44,260 nt of DNA, from the NCBI GenBank assembly GCA_015493505.1, contig WGDA01000127.1, positions 1 to 44,260 of the forward strand, written 5' to 3'. The notes below the pieces were generated by a model. It was not told where the DNA came from and searched no databases. It was given only the letters and a program-made list of their open reading frames with translations. This document shows, piece after piece, positions 9,046 to 17,076 of this stretch; position 1 is the first letter of the stretch, and each line of letters begins with the position of its first letter. This DNA comes from Pseudomonadota bacterium. Its GTDB lineage: Bacteria; Desulfobacterota; S145-22. The position numbers and the translations under genes are program-made.

Positions 9046-9697
9046 GGTTGAGATCCCCTTCTTTTTTTCTGCCAATGATAATTTTTGATTTCCCGCTGGG
9101 GGACACCACCTTTTCGACGGAATCAAAAATGGCTTCAAACCGGCGGGTTTCGTTCCGCAGGATTTCTTTCATGCGGTCCGAACCCATGGAGAGAAGCCGC
9201 AGGTAATACAATCCCCGGATGAAGCGGTTCTGGGGAACCTCATGCTCCATCATGAAAAACGCGCGGTTTTTTTTCAGGCAGCGTTTTACCTCCCTCAGGC
9301 AGCAGTCAGCCGTGTCCATTTTTAGCTCATAGAACGCGTGGGAACAGCTTACAGCGTCCGCAGTCTCGGACCGGAATGGCAGGGCGGCCACGTCCGCCAA
9401 AACGAGGAAGACATTTTTCAGATGCCTGGTTTTCCGGCGGGCAACCTTCAACATGCCAGGCGAGAAGTCGACCCCGATAACGCGCCCCTGTTCCCCGACT
9501 CTCTCGGAATAATGTGGCAGCAGGGCTCCCGTCCCCGTGCAGATATCGACAATGGTGTCACCCGGGGAGGGGTTAACCGTTGAAATGAGAAAGTTCCGTG
9601 CCGCTTGTTGAAGGTCCTTCGAGTGCAGGGCGATGAACCGGTCGTAGACGTGGGAAAAGGCGTTGTAATATTTGACTCGATACTTTCGAATCATCAA
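9032..9697 (-). CDS. UbiE-like class I SAM-dependent methyltransferase
   Basis: A 221-aa soluble methyltransferase. Motif I is VDICTGTGALLPHY, followed by GVDFSPGMLKVARRK and LADVAALPFRSETADAV, the layout of UbiE/COQ5-type enzymes. The product C-terminus is lysine-rich and lacks the UbiE C-terminal signature, so I do not call it menaquinone methyltransferase. It is the first gene of the leftward series, and its promoter is proposed at 9731-9759. The start could be either of two adjacent ATG codons (9697 or 9694). The substrate is unknown. Confidence 0.8.
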   Translation of the reverse strand: MMIRKYRVKYYNAFSHVYDRFIALHSKDLQQAARNFLISTVNPSPGDTIVDICTGTGALLPHYSERVGEQGRVIGVDFSPGMLKVARRKTRHLKNVFLVLADVAALPFRSETADAVSCSHAFYELKMDTADCCLREVKRCLKKNRAFFMMEHEVPQNRFIRGLYYLRLLSMGSDRMKEILRNETRRFEAIFDSVEKVVSPSGKSKIIIGRKKEGDLNREGK

Positions 9698-9730
9698 TGA
9701 AATCCATCGGCTTGTGGTTTCATGCCGATA

Positions 9731-9759
9731 AAATTATCATTGACGGGCGATTTAATCAA
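9731..9759 (-). promoter_or_regulatory. Sigma-70-type promoter for the leftward operon
   Basis: On the minus strand TTGATT (9759-9754) is separated by 17 bp from TAATTT (9736-9731). Transcription would begin near 9724, giving a leader of about 27 nt. A 6-bp inverted repeat (ATCGGC 9706-9711, GCCGAT 9724-9729) lies in that leader. Confidence 0.55.
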
Positions 9760-9763
9760 CAAC

Positions 9764-9802
9764 CTCTACGCTTTGCACCTTCCACCTAAAACCTTCTCCC
9801 CC
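9764..9802. repeat. Short degenerate 7-nt-type tandem array
   Basis: On the plus strand this reads as pyrimidine-rich units of 7-9 nt, mostly ending in ACC or CCC, for example TTCCACC, TAAAACC. It resembles the longer array at 24255-24415. It sits between the two divergent promoters and is not coding. Confidence 0.5.
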
Positions 9803-9807
9803 TTCCA

Positions 9808-9835
9808 TTGACTTCATGTAAAAAATGGCTAATAA
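9808..9835 (+). promoter_or_regulatory. Sigma-70-type promoter for moxR operon
   Basis: TTGACT (9808-9813), a 16-bp spacer, then TAATAA (9830-9835). The implied transcription start near 9842 leaves a short leader before the RBS AAGGAG at 9855-9860. This also argues that the TTG at 9808 is not the start of the protein. Confidence 0.5.
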
Positions 9836-9867
9836 TACTTGTGATAAAAAGAACAAGGAGTTTGCTT

Positions 9868-10722
9868 GTGAACGAAACAGAAGAGAGAGTTCAGTTTGAG
9901 GGCGGCGCAAAGTATATCCTCGACCCGGATCTGAAACAGATTGTCAACGTCTCCATGGCTCTGGAGATGCCGCTTTTGCTGAAGGGGGAGCCGGGGACAG
10001 GGAAGACCATGCTGGCCTACGCCATCGCGGAAAGCCTGCACATGCCCCTCATCGTGCTGAACGTGAAGTCGAGCATGAAGCTGATCGACGCCCTGTACCA
10101 ATACGATACCCTGACGCGCCTGAATGACAGCCGGTTTGGTGATTCGTCACGTGACGTGAGCAATATTGAGGAATATATCCGCATGGGGAAGATCGGCCAG
10201 GCCTTCGTCTCGGATGAGCGGGTCGTTCTGCTGATCGACGAGATAGACAAGGCGGATACCGATTTTCAGGATGACATGCTGGATATCCTGGAGCAGATGC
10301 AGTTTGACATCATCGAGATCGACAAAACCATCAAGGCAAAGCACCGGCCGGTGATTATCATCACCTCGAATTCAAAGAAAGATCTCTCCGATCCCTTCCT
10401 GGGGCGGTGTAACTTCCACCATATTGCCTTCCCGGACCGGGAAATGATGCGCGAGATTGTCCAGGTCCATTTTCCCGACCTGGAAGAACGCCTGGCGCAG
10501 ATTTGCATCGACACCTTTTACAAACTGCGGGACCTGCCGGCCATCGAAAAGAAACCGGCCACGCGGGAGCTGATCAACTGGATTCGCGCCCTGAAGATGG
10601 ATCCGGAGTTTCACATCGAATCTCTGCAGAAGGGTCATGTTCCCTACCTGGGTGTTTTGTTCAAGAAGAGCGCCGATTACGCCGTGGCCCTTTCCAGGAC
10701 GGCCAGGGCTCGGAGGGTTTAG
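9868..10722 (+). CDS. MoxR-family AAA+ ATPase
   Basis: A 284-aa AAA+ ATPase. The start is set at GTG 9868 because AAGGAG (9855-9860) lies 7 bp upstream. Walker A is GEPGTGKT (40-47), Walker B is VVLLIDEIDKAD (119-130), and sensor 1 is IIITSNSKKDLSD. MoxR ATPases act with VWA-domain partners as chaperones that insert metal cofactors or remodel protein complexes. The next gene, 6 bp downstream, encodes just such a VWA partner, so the two probably form a complex. It contains no membrane segments. The client protein is not in the window. A CoxD-like role is possible, but no molybdenum hydroxylase genes are nearby. Confidence 0.92.
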   Translation: MNETEERVQFEGGAKYILDPDLKQIVNVSMALEMPLLLKGEPGTGKTMLAYAIAESLHMPLIVLNVKSSMKLIDALYQYDTLTRLNDSRFGDSSRDVSNIEEYIRMGKIGQAFVSDERVVLLIDEIDKADTDFQDDMLDILEQMQFDIIEIDKTIKAKHRPVIIITSNSKKDLSDPFLGRCNFHHIAFPDREMMREIVQVHFPDLEERLAQICIDTFYKLRDLPAIEKKPATRELINWIRALKMDPEFHIESLQKGHVPYLGVLFKKSADYAVALSRTARARRV

Positions 10723-10728
10723 CGGGTT

Positions 10729-11919
10729 TTGTTCACCGAATTTTTTTATCAACTCAAGGAAATGGGGATTCCCGTCAGTCCCACCTCATTCCTGCGCCTG
10801 CAGAAGGCACTGTCCATGGGACTGGTGCGGAATCTCAACGATTTCTACACCACGGCACGGGCCATTCTTATCAAGAGCGAGCGCTACTTCGACCTCTACG
10901 ACCGCGTCTTCGCCCATTATTTCGAAGGGGCTGACCTGCCCGATCCCGAACAGGCGGATCTGACCGAGGCGGCCAAGCTTTTGCTTCAGGAATGGCTGAA
11001 ACGTCCGGAATGGGTGGCCGAGGCCCTTGGGATGGACGCGAAAAAGCTCAAACAATATACTCCTGAAGAGCTGGTTAAGTATTTCATGGAGCGCCTCAAA
11101 GAGCAGACGGGCCAGCATCACGGCGGGCACAAGTGGATCGGGACGGGGGGAACTTCACCCGTGGGCCACTCCGGATATCACCCAGGTGGCATGCGGGTCG
11201 GGGGACAATCCAGGAATAAGAGCGCCATCAAGGTGGCGATGGAGCGGCGTTACCGGGACTATTCCGCGGACAGCCACCTGTCCCAGGCACAGATGGGGGA
11301 GGCACTGAAAAGACTTCGGCGGCTGGTTCCCGTGGGGCCAAAGGATCAGGTCAATGTGGATAAGACGATTTATGAAACCATGCGGAACGCCGGAGAAATC
11401 GAGATTGTTTTTGACCGCAGTCTCAAGGACAAGCTGAAGGTTATTCTGATGATTGATAACGGGGGCTGGTCCATGGATCCCTATATCCCGGTGGTGCAGC
11501 TCCTGTTCAACCACGCCCGTTACCAGTTCAGAGACCTGAAGACCTATTTTTTTCACAACACGATTTATGATCAGGTCTGGGAGGATCCGAGGCGGTATGC
11601 GAAACCTGTGAAGGTAGAAGATTTCGCCAGGATGGATCCGGAGTCAAGAGTTATTATCGTTGGAGACGCCAGCATGGCCAACTGGGAGCTGATGACACCG
11701 GGCGGAACAATCTATTTTGATGAATACAATAAAATCCCCAGTATCGAACGGCTGCGGTTCATCGCCCGGACCTTTCGCCACACCGTCTGGCTGAACCCCA
11801 AGTTCGAGGAAGAATGGGCTTATACCCGTAGTATCCTGATTATCCGGCAGATTTTTCCCATGTTCGAGCTGACACTGGACGGTCTGGAAAAGGCGGTCGC
11901 CCATCTGATGAGTAAATAA
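10729..11919 (+). CDS. CoxE-like VWA-domain protein, partner of MoxR ATPase
   Basis: A 396-aa protein with a TTG start preceded by GGAGGG at 10712-10717. The N-terminal half is helical (about 1-125). A Gly/His-rich segment follows (about 128-160, with HKWIGTGGTSPVGHSGYHPG), and the C-terminal half is a von Willebrand A domain from about 225. The metal-site position reads DNGGWSMDP (243-251) rather than the usual DxSxS, so metal binding may be altered. RYQFRDLKTYFFHNTIYD and VIIVGDASM fit the later VWA strands. MoxR-VWA pairs work as two-part remodelling machines. The 6-bp gap to moxR and the shared orientation support this. Confidence 0.88.
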   Translation: MFTEFFYQLKEMGIPVSPTSFLRLQKALSMGLVRNLNDFYTTARAILIKSERYFDLYDRVFAHYFEGADLPDPEQADLTEAAKLLLQEWLKRPEWVAEALGMDAKKLKQYTPEELVKYFMERLKEQTGQHHGGHKWIGTGGTSPVGHSGYHPGGMRVGGQSRNKSAIKVAMERRYRDYSADSHLSQAQMGEALKRLRRLVPVGPKDQVNVDKTIYETMRNAGEIEIVFDRSLKDKLKVILMIDNGGWSMDPYIPVVQLLFNHARYQFRDLKTYFFHNTIYDQVWEDPRRYAKPVKVEDFARMDPESRVIIVGDASMANWELMTPGGTIYFDEYNKIPSIERLRFIARTFRHTVWLNPKFEEEWAYTRSILIIRQIFPMFELTLDGLEKAVAHLMSK

Positions 11920-11927
11920 CTTTTCCC

Positions 11928-12863
11928 ATGGCGTCTTCCTCCAAAAAGGTGATCTACGCCGCGCTGATAGGAAACCTGTGTATCGCCGTGACCAAGTATG
12001 CCGCCGCGTTTATCACGGGGAGTTCCGCCATGCTTTCCGAGGGGATTCACTCGACAGTGGACACAGGGAACCAGTTTCTGCTTCTGTATGGCATTCACCG
12101 GTCCAAACGCCCGCCGGATGAAAACTTTCCCTTCGGCTATGGGAAAGAGGTCTATTTCTGGAGTTTCGTGGTCGCCCTGCTGGTTTTTGCCCTCGGCGCG
12201 GGCGTGTCGGTTTTCGAGGGGATTCATCGTCTGCTTCACCCCCACCCACTTGAGAATCCCGCGGTTAATTACGTGGTACTCGCGTTGTCCTTTCTGTTCG
12301 AAGGGGCGTCCTGGATTTTTGCCCTGCGGGAGTTTTCCAGGGTCAAGGGAAGACGTGGATATCTGGAAGCCGTTCACGAGGGGAAGAATCCTTCCATTTT
12401 TATGGTTCTTTTCGAGGATTCCGCAGCCACACTGGGGCTGCTGGTCGCGTTTTTAGGTGTCTTCCTGGGGCAGGTGACGGGGAGCTCCCGGTATGATGGC
12501 CTCGCTTCCATTGTGATTGGGCTGATACTTGGCGGTACCGCTATCTGGCTGGCCGTGGAAACGAAAGGCCTGCTGATCGGCGAGAGTGCCCTGCCGGAGG
12601 TTGTCCGGGATATTCGGACATTGGCGGAAGGGTTTCCGGAGATTGAGCATGTCAATGAAGTCCTGACCCTGCACATGGGGCCTGAATATATTCTGGTGAC
12701 TATCAGCGTGGATTTCAGGGATGCCATTCCGGCGGGAAGGGTGGAGCAGGTGATTCAGGAACTGGATCGGCGGATCAAACAGAGGCATGTCTTGGTCAAG
12801 CGGGTTTTTGTGGAGGCGGAATCCCGCGTGAACACCTCCGCGTTTTCTGCGTCAAAAAGCTAA
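11928..12863 (+). CDS. Cation diffusion facilitator (CDF) transporter, ZnT9/MMT1-like
   Basis: A 311-aa integral membrane protein that should export divalent metal (Zn, Fe, Mn or Co) in exchange for protons. The first helices are VIYAALIGNLCIAVTKYAAAF and the metal-site helix EGIHSTVDTGNQFLLL, where His and Asp take the place of the DxxxD pair. The second half of the site is probably FEDSAATLGLLVA. FPFGYGKEVYFWSFVVALLVF is typical of the ZnT9-like branch. Residues about 210-295 form the cytoplasmic dimerisation domain. It starts 8 bp after the VWA gene and is probably in the moxR operon, though no clear RBS is seen. The metal cannot be told from sequence. Confidence 0.88.
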   Translation: MASSSKKVIYAALIGNLCIAVTKYAAAFITGSSAMLSEGIHSTVDTGNQFLLLYGIHRSKRPPDENFPFGYGKEVYFWSFVVALLVFALGAGVSVFEGIHRLLHPHPLENPAVNYVVLALSFLFEGASWIFALREFSRVKGRRGYLEAVHEGKNPSIFMVLFEDSAATLGLLVAFLGVFLGQVTGSSRYDGLASIVIGLILGGTAIWLAVETKGLLIGESALPEVVRDIRTLAEGFPEIEHVNEVLTLHMGPEYILVTISVDFRDAIPAGRVEQVIQELDRRIKQRHVLVKRVFVEAESRVNTSAFSASKS

Positions 12864-12893
12864 AAAATTTGTTTCGTTAGGCCCATCAATCCC

Positions 12894-12922
12894 TTGACAA
12901 GGCGATAAAAAGTTGATAAATG
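12894..12922 (+). promoter_or_regulatory. Promoter for tRNA-Val (and possibly thrS operon)
   Basis: TTGACA (12894-12899), 17 bp, then TAAATG (12917-12922). It sits just after the CDF gene and about 57 bp before the tRNA. The -35 is a perfect consensus and the -10 is moderate. Confidence 0.55.
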
Positions 12923-12979
12923 ACACTCGCTTTATGGATGGCTGTGAAATGAAAGGACGTTCAAGAATGAAAGGTATGC

Positions 12980-13054
12980 AGGCACGTAGCTCAGTGGGAG
13001 AGCGCTACCTTGACGCGGTAGAAGTCGGCGGTTCAATCCCGCCCGTGCCTACCA
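12980..13054 (+). tRNA. tRNA-Val (anticodon GAC)
   Basis: A 75-nt cloverleaf including an encoded CCA end. The acceptor stem AGGCACG pairs with CGTGCCT at 13044-13050. The D-arm is GCTC..GAGC. The anticodon stem CTACC/GGTAG encloses the loop TTGACGC, giving anticodon GAC. The T-arm is GGCGG-TTCAATC-CCGCC. Confidence 0.93.
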
Positions 13055-13170
13055 TTTCCCTCTTTATCCTGATGAATTTTTAAATTTAAAAGCCTGTGAA
13101 TGACGAAACTGGGTGATGCGACCGGGGCATCGTGTGGGTTTAGGAGTGTTTGCAAAGGACGCGGCGTGAC

Positions 13171-14916
13171 ATGAAAGAAAAAAATGGAATAACTTTAGAG
13201 GTTTTGAGACACAGCACAGCCCACGTGATGGCGCAGGCTGTCAAGGATCTCTATAGAGACGTGAAACTGGCTATCGGCCCCGCCATCGAGGATGGTTTTT
13301 ATTATGATTTTGATGCCACGGAGCGTTTCTCGGAAGACGACCTCGAGAAAATCGAAAAACGCATGGCTGAGATCGTCAGGGAAGATCTTCCGTTCGAGCG
13401 TCAGGAGATGCCCCGGGAGGAGGCCATCGAGTTTTTCAGGAAACGGGGCGAACCATACAAGGTCGAGTTGCTCGAGGAGATGGAAGATGAGACGGTATCC
13501 CTGTATAGTCAGGGGGATTTCGTGGATCTCTGCCGGGGTCCCCATGTCCCTTCGACAGGGAAAATCGGCGCGTTTAAGCTGTTGAGTCTGGCGGGCGCCT
13601 ACTGGCGCGGCGATGAGCGCAACAAGATGCTCCAGCGGATTTACGGGACGGCTTTTTTCGACAAAAAATCCCTGCGTCAGTACCTGCGCCACCTGGAAGA
13701 GGCCAAGAAACGCGACCACCGGAAGTTGGGCAAGGAGCTGGACCTTTACAGCATTAGCGAAGATGTGGGGCCCGGATTGATTCATTGGCATCCAAAAGGG
13801 GCCCGCGTGCGGAATATCATCGAGACTTTCTGGCGCCAGGCGCATTACGACAACGGGTACGAACTGCTCTATACCCCACACATCGGGCGGTCTGAACTCT
13901 GGCAGCGAAGCGGCCACCTGGATTTCTACCGTGAGAGCATGTACGCGCCCATGAACATTGACGAAAACAATTATTTCGTCAAACCCATGAACTGTCCCTT
14001 CCATATCCAGATTTACAACAGCCAGCTCCGCTCATACCGGGACCTTCCCCTTCGATGGGCTGAACTGGGGACGGTGTATCGCTATGAGAAGGGGGGCGTC
14101 CTGCATGGCCTGTTGCGCGTGCGCGGCTTTACCCAGGATGACGCCCACATCTTCTGTACGCCGGAACAGATTGAGGACGAAATCCTGGAGGTCTTGAGGT
14201 TCAGCCTCTACCTGTGGCGCTGTTTCGGGTTCGAAGACATCACGGCTTATCTGGCCACACGCCCGGAAAAGGCGGTGGGAGACCCCAAACGATGGGAACA
14301 GGCCATGAAATCCCTTGAAAAGGCCGTGGAGGCCGAAGGCCTTTCCTGTGAGATTGACGAGGGTGGGGGCGCGTTTTATGGCCCGAAAATCGACCTCAAG
14401 ATTCGGGACGCCATCGGCAGGGAATGGCAGACCACGACGATTCAGTTCGATTTTAACCTCCCGGAGCGCTTCGACATGACATTTACGGGGGCGGATGGAG
14501 AGAAACACCGGCCCTACATGGTTCATCGGGCCCTGCTTGGTTCAATTGAGCGTTTTTTTGGCATTTTGGTGGAGCATTACGCCGGCGCGTTCCCTCTCTG
14601 GCTGGCGCCGGTGCAGGTGCGGGTTATGACCATCACGGACAAACAGAAGGCATTTGCCGCGGAAGTACTGGAGAGCCTGAAAAAGGCGCGTATCCGGGCG
14701 GAGGCTGATTTCAGAAATGAAAAGCTTGGCTTCAAAATTCGCGAGGCGCAGGTGCAGAAGATTCCCTACGCCCTTGTGATTGGAGACCGGGAAGTTGAAA
14801 ACCGGCAGGTGTCCCCACGGGGGAGAGGCAACCTGACCCTTCCATCCATGGATGTGGAGACCTTCATATCCAGGATTCGCGAGGAGAGTCAGGTGATGGG
14901 ACAAACCATCCTTTAG
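13171..14916 (+). CDS. thrS: Threonyl-tRNA synthetase lacking the N-terminal TGS domain
   Basis: A 581-aa class II synthetase. The start is at ATG 13171 with AAAGGA 11 bp upstream; an in-frame TTG at 13150 adds only 7 residues. The protein enters the editing domain almost at once: [11 protein letters not shown] (His14, His18) and later CRGPHVP give the HxxxH and CxxxH editing set. The catalytic core has MNCPFH, the motif 2 region [24 protein letters not shown], and [11 protein letters not shown] (motif 3 and zinc His). The anticodon domain is the last 100 residues. The Escherichia coli enzyme is 642 aa with a 60-residue TGS domain first; here that domain is absent and there is no room for it before the upstream tRNA. 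infC follows directly. Confidence 0.95.
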   Translation: MKEKNGITLEVLRHSTAHVMAQAVKDLYRDVKLAIGPAIEDGFYYDFDATERFSEDDLEKIEKRMAEIVREDLPFERQEMPREEAIEFFRKRGEPYKVELLEEMEDETVSLYSQGDFVDLCRGPHVPSTGKIGAFKLLSLAGAYWRGDERNKMLQRIYGTAFFDKKSLRQYLRHLEEAKKRDHRKLGKELDLYSISEDVGPGLIHWHPKGARVRNIIETFWRQAHYDNGYELLYTPHIGRSELWQRSGHLDFYRESMYAPMNIDENNYFVKPMNCPFHIQIYNSQLRSYRDLPLRWAELGTVYRYEKGGVLHGLLRVRGFTQDDAHIFCTPEQIEDEILEVLRFSLYLWRCFGFEDITAYLATRPEKAVGDPKRWEQAMKSLEKAVEAEGLSCEIDEGGGAFYGPKIDLKIRDAIGREWQTTTIQFDFNLPERFDMTFTGADGEKHRPYMVHRALLGSIERFFGILVEHYAGAFPLWLAPVQVRVMTITDKQKAFAAEVLESLKKARIRAEADFRNEKLGFKIREAQVQKIPYALVIGDREVENRQVSPRGRGNLTLPSMDVETFISRIREESQVMGQTIL

Positions 14917-14933
14917 GGAGGAGAGCAGCAATC
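14916..14933 (+). promoter_or_regulatory. Shine-Dalgarno and non-canonical AUC start codon of infC
   Basis: GGGAGGAG (14916-14923) is followed after 7 nt by ATC (14931-14933). This is the only site that gives a full-length IF3 with a well-placed RBS; the first in-frame ATG (15018) would remove 29 conserved residues. IF3 rejects non-AUG starts, so such a codon serves autoregulation, as known for AUU in E. coli infC. Confidence 0.8.
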
Positions 14934-15446
14934 GATAAAAGGGTAGCGGTTAACAAGAATATCCGGGCGGAAAAGGTTAGGGTCATAGATGTTGATGGCA
15001 CACAACTGGGGATTTACATGCTTGACGCGGCGCTGAAACTGGCGGAAGAGAGGGGACTGGATCTCGTCGAGGTCTCCTCCAAGTCGGATCCCCCCGTCTG
15101 CCGTATCATGGACTACGGCAAGTACAAGTATGAGCAGAGCAAAAAAGCCCATGAATCGAAGAAAAAGCAGAGTGTAATTGTCGTAAAGGAGATGAAGTTC
15201 AGGCCTAAAACGGAGGAGCATGACCTGAATTTCAAGGTGCGGCACCTGGAGAAGTTTTTGAAGGAAGGAAACAAGGTCAAGGTCACCGTGATGTTTCGAG
15301 GGCGCGAGATGCACCGCACGGAACTGGGAGAGAGAGTCTTGAAAATCGTGGCGGAGAAGTTAAAAGACCTTGGCACGATTGAGCAGCCTCCCAAGATGGA
15401 GGGGCGAAACATGACCATGATGATGGCGCCGATCAAGGCGAATTAA
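14931..15446 (+). CDS. infC: Translation initiation factor IF-3
   Basis: A 171-aa protein that binds the 30S subunit, checks start-codon pairing and prevents 70S joining. From the ATC start it reads [20 protein letters not shown], the normal IF3 N-terminus. The N-domain continues with [20 protein letters not shown] and [17 protein letters not shown]. The C-domain has [20 protein letters not shown] and [12 protein letters not shown]. Length matches the family (about 175). The start lies about 14 bp after the thrS stop, and L35 and L20 follow, giving the classic thrS-infC-rpmI-rplT order. Expression is likely autoregulated through the AUC start. Confidence 0.95.
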   Translation: MDKRVAVNKNIRAEKVRVIDVDGTQLGIYMLDAALKLAEERGLDLVEVSSKSDPPVCRIMDYGKYKYEQSKKAHESKKKQSVIVVKEMKFRPKTEEHDLNFKVRHLEKFLKEGNKVKVTVMFRGREMHRTELGERVLKIVAEKLKDLGTIEQPPKMEGRNMTMMMAPIKAN

Positions 15447-15465
15447 GGACAAAGGAGGATACAGC

Positions 15466-15663
15466 GTGCCTAAGTTAAAAACGAATCGTGGGGCGGCCAA
15501 ACGTTTTCGGACGACAGGGAGCGGAAAAATCGTGCGGCAGAAGGCTTATCACAGCCATATCCTTACGAAAAAAAGCCCTAAAAGAAAACGGAACCTGAGA
15601 CAGGACGGCTTGATTGCCGCCGCGGACACCAAAAGAGTACGGCGCTTGATTCCATTCAAGTAA
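15466..15663 (+). CDS. rpmI: 50S ribosomal protein L35
   Basis: A 65-aa basic protein of the large ribosomal subunit. It begins with GTG (15466), preceded by AAAGGAGG, and reads [14 protein letters not shown] then [14 protein letters not shown], as in all bacterial L35. It lies 19 bp after infC and 15 bp before rplT. Confidence 0.96.
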   Translation: MPKLKTNRGAAKRFRTTGSGKIVRQKAYHSHILTKKSPKRKRNLRQDGLIAAADTKRVRRLIPFK

Positions 15664-15678
15664 GCGTGGAGGAAAACC

Positions 15679-16038
15679 ATGGCAAGGGTAAAAAGCAGTG
15701 TGGCGTCAAGGAGGCGCAGAAAGAAAATTCTGAAGGCTGCCAAAGGATACTGGGGTGGCCGGGGAAATCTCATCAGGAGCGCAACGGAAGCGGTCCATCG
15801 CGCGTGGGCCTATTCCTATCGTGATCGTCGCGTTAGAAAACGTGAATTCAGAAAATTGTGGATCGCGAGAATCAACGCGGCAACCCGTGAACAGGGTCTG
15901 TCCTACAGCCGTTTCATGGATGGCCTTAAAAAAGCCGATGTGGAGCTCGACAGGAAAACCCTGTCAGAGATGGCGATCTGGGATCCGGAAGCCTTTTCAG
16001 AGCTGGTCGCTCTGGCGAAAAAACAGATCGCGCAATAA
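15679..16038 (+). CDS. rplT: 50S ribosomal protein L20
   Basis: A 119-aa large-subunit protein needed early in 50S assembly. It has the standard N-terminus [19 protein letters not shown], the RNA-binding extension with [20 protein letters not shown], and the globular C-terminal domain [19 protein letters not shown]. In E. coli, L20 represses its own operon; no matching operator fold was recognised by eye here. Confidence 0.97.
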   Translation: MARVKSSVASRRRRKKILKAAKGYWGGRGNLIRSATEAVHRAWAYSYRDRRVRKREFRKLWIARINAATREQGLSYSRFMDGLKKADVELDRKTLSEMAIWDPEAFSELVALAKKQIAQ

Positions 16039-16048
16039 AAAGACGTTC

Positions 16049-17071
16049 ATGGATTTGAAACAGGAAATTTCCGCCCTTGAGGAAGAGGTCAGGGGGCATC
16101 TTTCGACCATAGAGACGTTGGAGGGGCTGGAACGATTCCGCGTTGGTTACCTGGGAAAAAAGGGTAAAGTGACCCTTTTGACCAAGCGGTTGGGGACGCT
16201 CCCCCGAGAGGAACGTCCTGAAGCCGGTAAAGAGATAAATCGGCTCAAGGCGTGGGTAGAGGCAGAACTGGAACGGAAGACCCACACGGTCAAGGAGGCA
16301 TTGCGTCAAAAAAGACTCGCGGAAGAGAGGGTGGATATCACCCTTCCCGGGCGCCGTGTTCCGAGGGGGCGGGACCATCCGATTACCCTCGTTTCCAGGG
16401 AGATCACGGATATTTTTGTCGGCATGGGGTTCGAGGCTGTCGAAGGCCCCGAGGTAGAGCTGGATTACTACAATTTCGAAGCCCTGAATATCCCGAAAGA
16501 TCACCCCGCGCGCGACATGCAGGATACCTTTTACATTTCTGATAATGTGGTGCTGCGAACCCACACCTCTCCGGTTCAGGTGCGGACCATGGAGAAACAG
16601 CGCCCGCCCGTCCGGGTCATCGCCCTGGGTGTGGTATATCGGTGTGATTCAGATGTGACCCATACCCCCATGTTTCATCAGGTGGAGGGCCTGTTGGTGG
16701 ATAAAAACATCACCATGGGAGATTTGAAAGGGGTATTGACCCGTTTCGTGCACCTGATGTTTGGAAAAGACGTGGGCGTACGGTTCCGGCCCAGCTATTT
16801 CCCCTTCACGGAACCCAGCGCGGAAGTGGATATTCAGTGTGTGATCTGCAAGGGGAAAGGGTGCCGGGTGTGTGGAAACACCGGCTGGTTAGAGATTCTT
16901 GGATGTGGGATGGTGGATCCCGCGGTTTATGGATTTGTGGATTATGACCCGGAAACCGTTTCCGGTTTCGCGTGGGGATTGGGGGTCGAGCGGGTTGCCA
17001 TGTTAAAATACGGCATCAATGACCTCCGTTCCTTTTTTGAAAACGATTTACGTTTTCTTTCTCAATTTTAG
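16049..17071 (+). CDS. pheS: Phenylalanyl-tRNA synthetase alpha subunit
   Basis: A 340-aa catalytic subunit of the alpha2-beta2 enzyme. The reading frame is open back into rplT, but ATG 16049 gives the normal MDLKQEISALEEEV start of the N-terminal coiled coil (1-90). The class II core has RTHTSPVQVRTM (170-181), the aminoacylation region YRCDSDVTHTPMFHQVEG, and motif 3 GLGVERVAMLKYGI (311-324). A four-cysteine knuckle (C264, C267, C272, C275) sits before GNTGWLEILGCGMV, as in Bacillus-type PheS. It starts 10 bp after rplT, and pheT starts 5 bp after it. Confidence 0.96.
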   Translation: MDLKQEISALEEEVRGHLSTIETLEGLERFRVGYLGKKGKVTLLTKRLGTLPREERPEAGKEINRLKAWVEAELERKTHTVKEALRQKRLAEERVDITLPGRRVPRGRDHPITLVSREITDIFVGMGFEAVEGPEVELDYYNFEALNIPKDHPARDMQDTFYISDNVVLRTHTSPVQVRTMEKQRPPVRVIALGVVYRCDSDVTHTPMFHQVEGLLVDKNITMGDLKGVLTRFVHLMFGKDVGVRFRPSYFPFTEPSAEVDIQCVICKGKGCRVCGNTGWLEILGCGMVDPAVYGFVDYDPETVSGFAWGLGVERVAMLKYGINDLRSFFENDLRFLSQF

Positions 17072-17076
17072 AGGCT

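Noticed and set aside
9032-9697. ubiE (menaquinone/ubiquinone methyltransferase)
   Set aside because: It shares the fold and motif I but lacks the C-terminal UbiE signature, so a specific name is not justified.
9808-9867. TTG at 9808 as the moxR start
   Set aside because: It lies within the proposed -35 box, has no RBS, and the GTG at 9868 has AAGGAG at 7 bp.
13055-13170. T-box or other riboswitch before thrS
   Set aside because: Only a small GATGC/GCATC hairpin (13115-13131) is visible; there is no T-box sequence, specifier stem or terminator/antiterminator pair, and the space is too short.
13055-13170. Frameshifted TGS domain upstream of thrS
   Set aside because: The space to tRNA-Val is 116 bp, less than the 180 bp needed, and no frame there reads like a TGS domain.
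15755-16048. Longer pheS starting inside rplT
   Set aside because: The extension is the out-of-frame reading of rplT; PheS normally starts at MDLKQEI.
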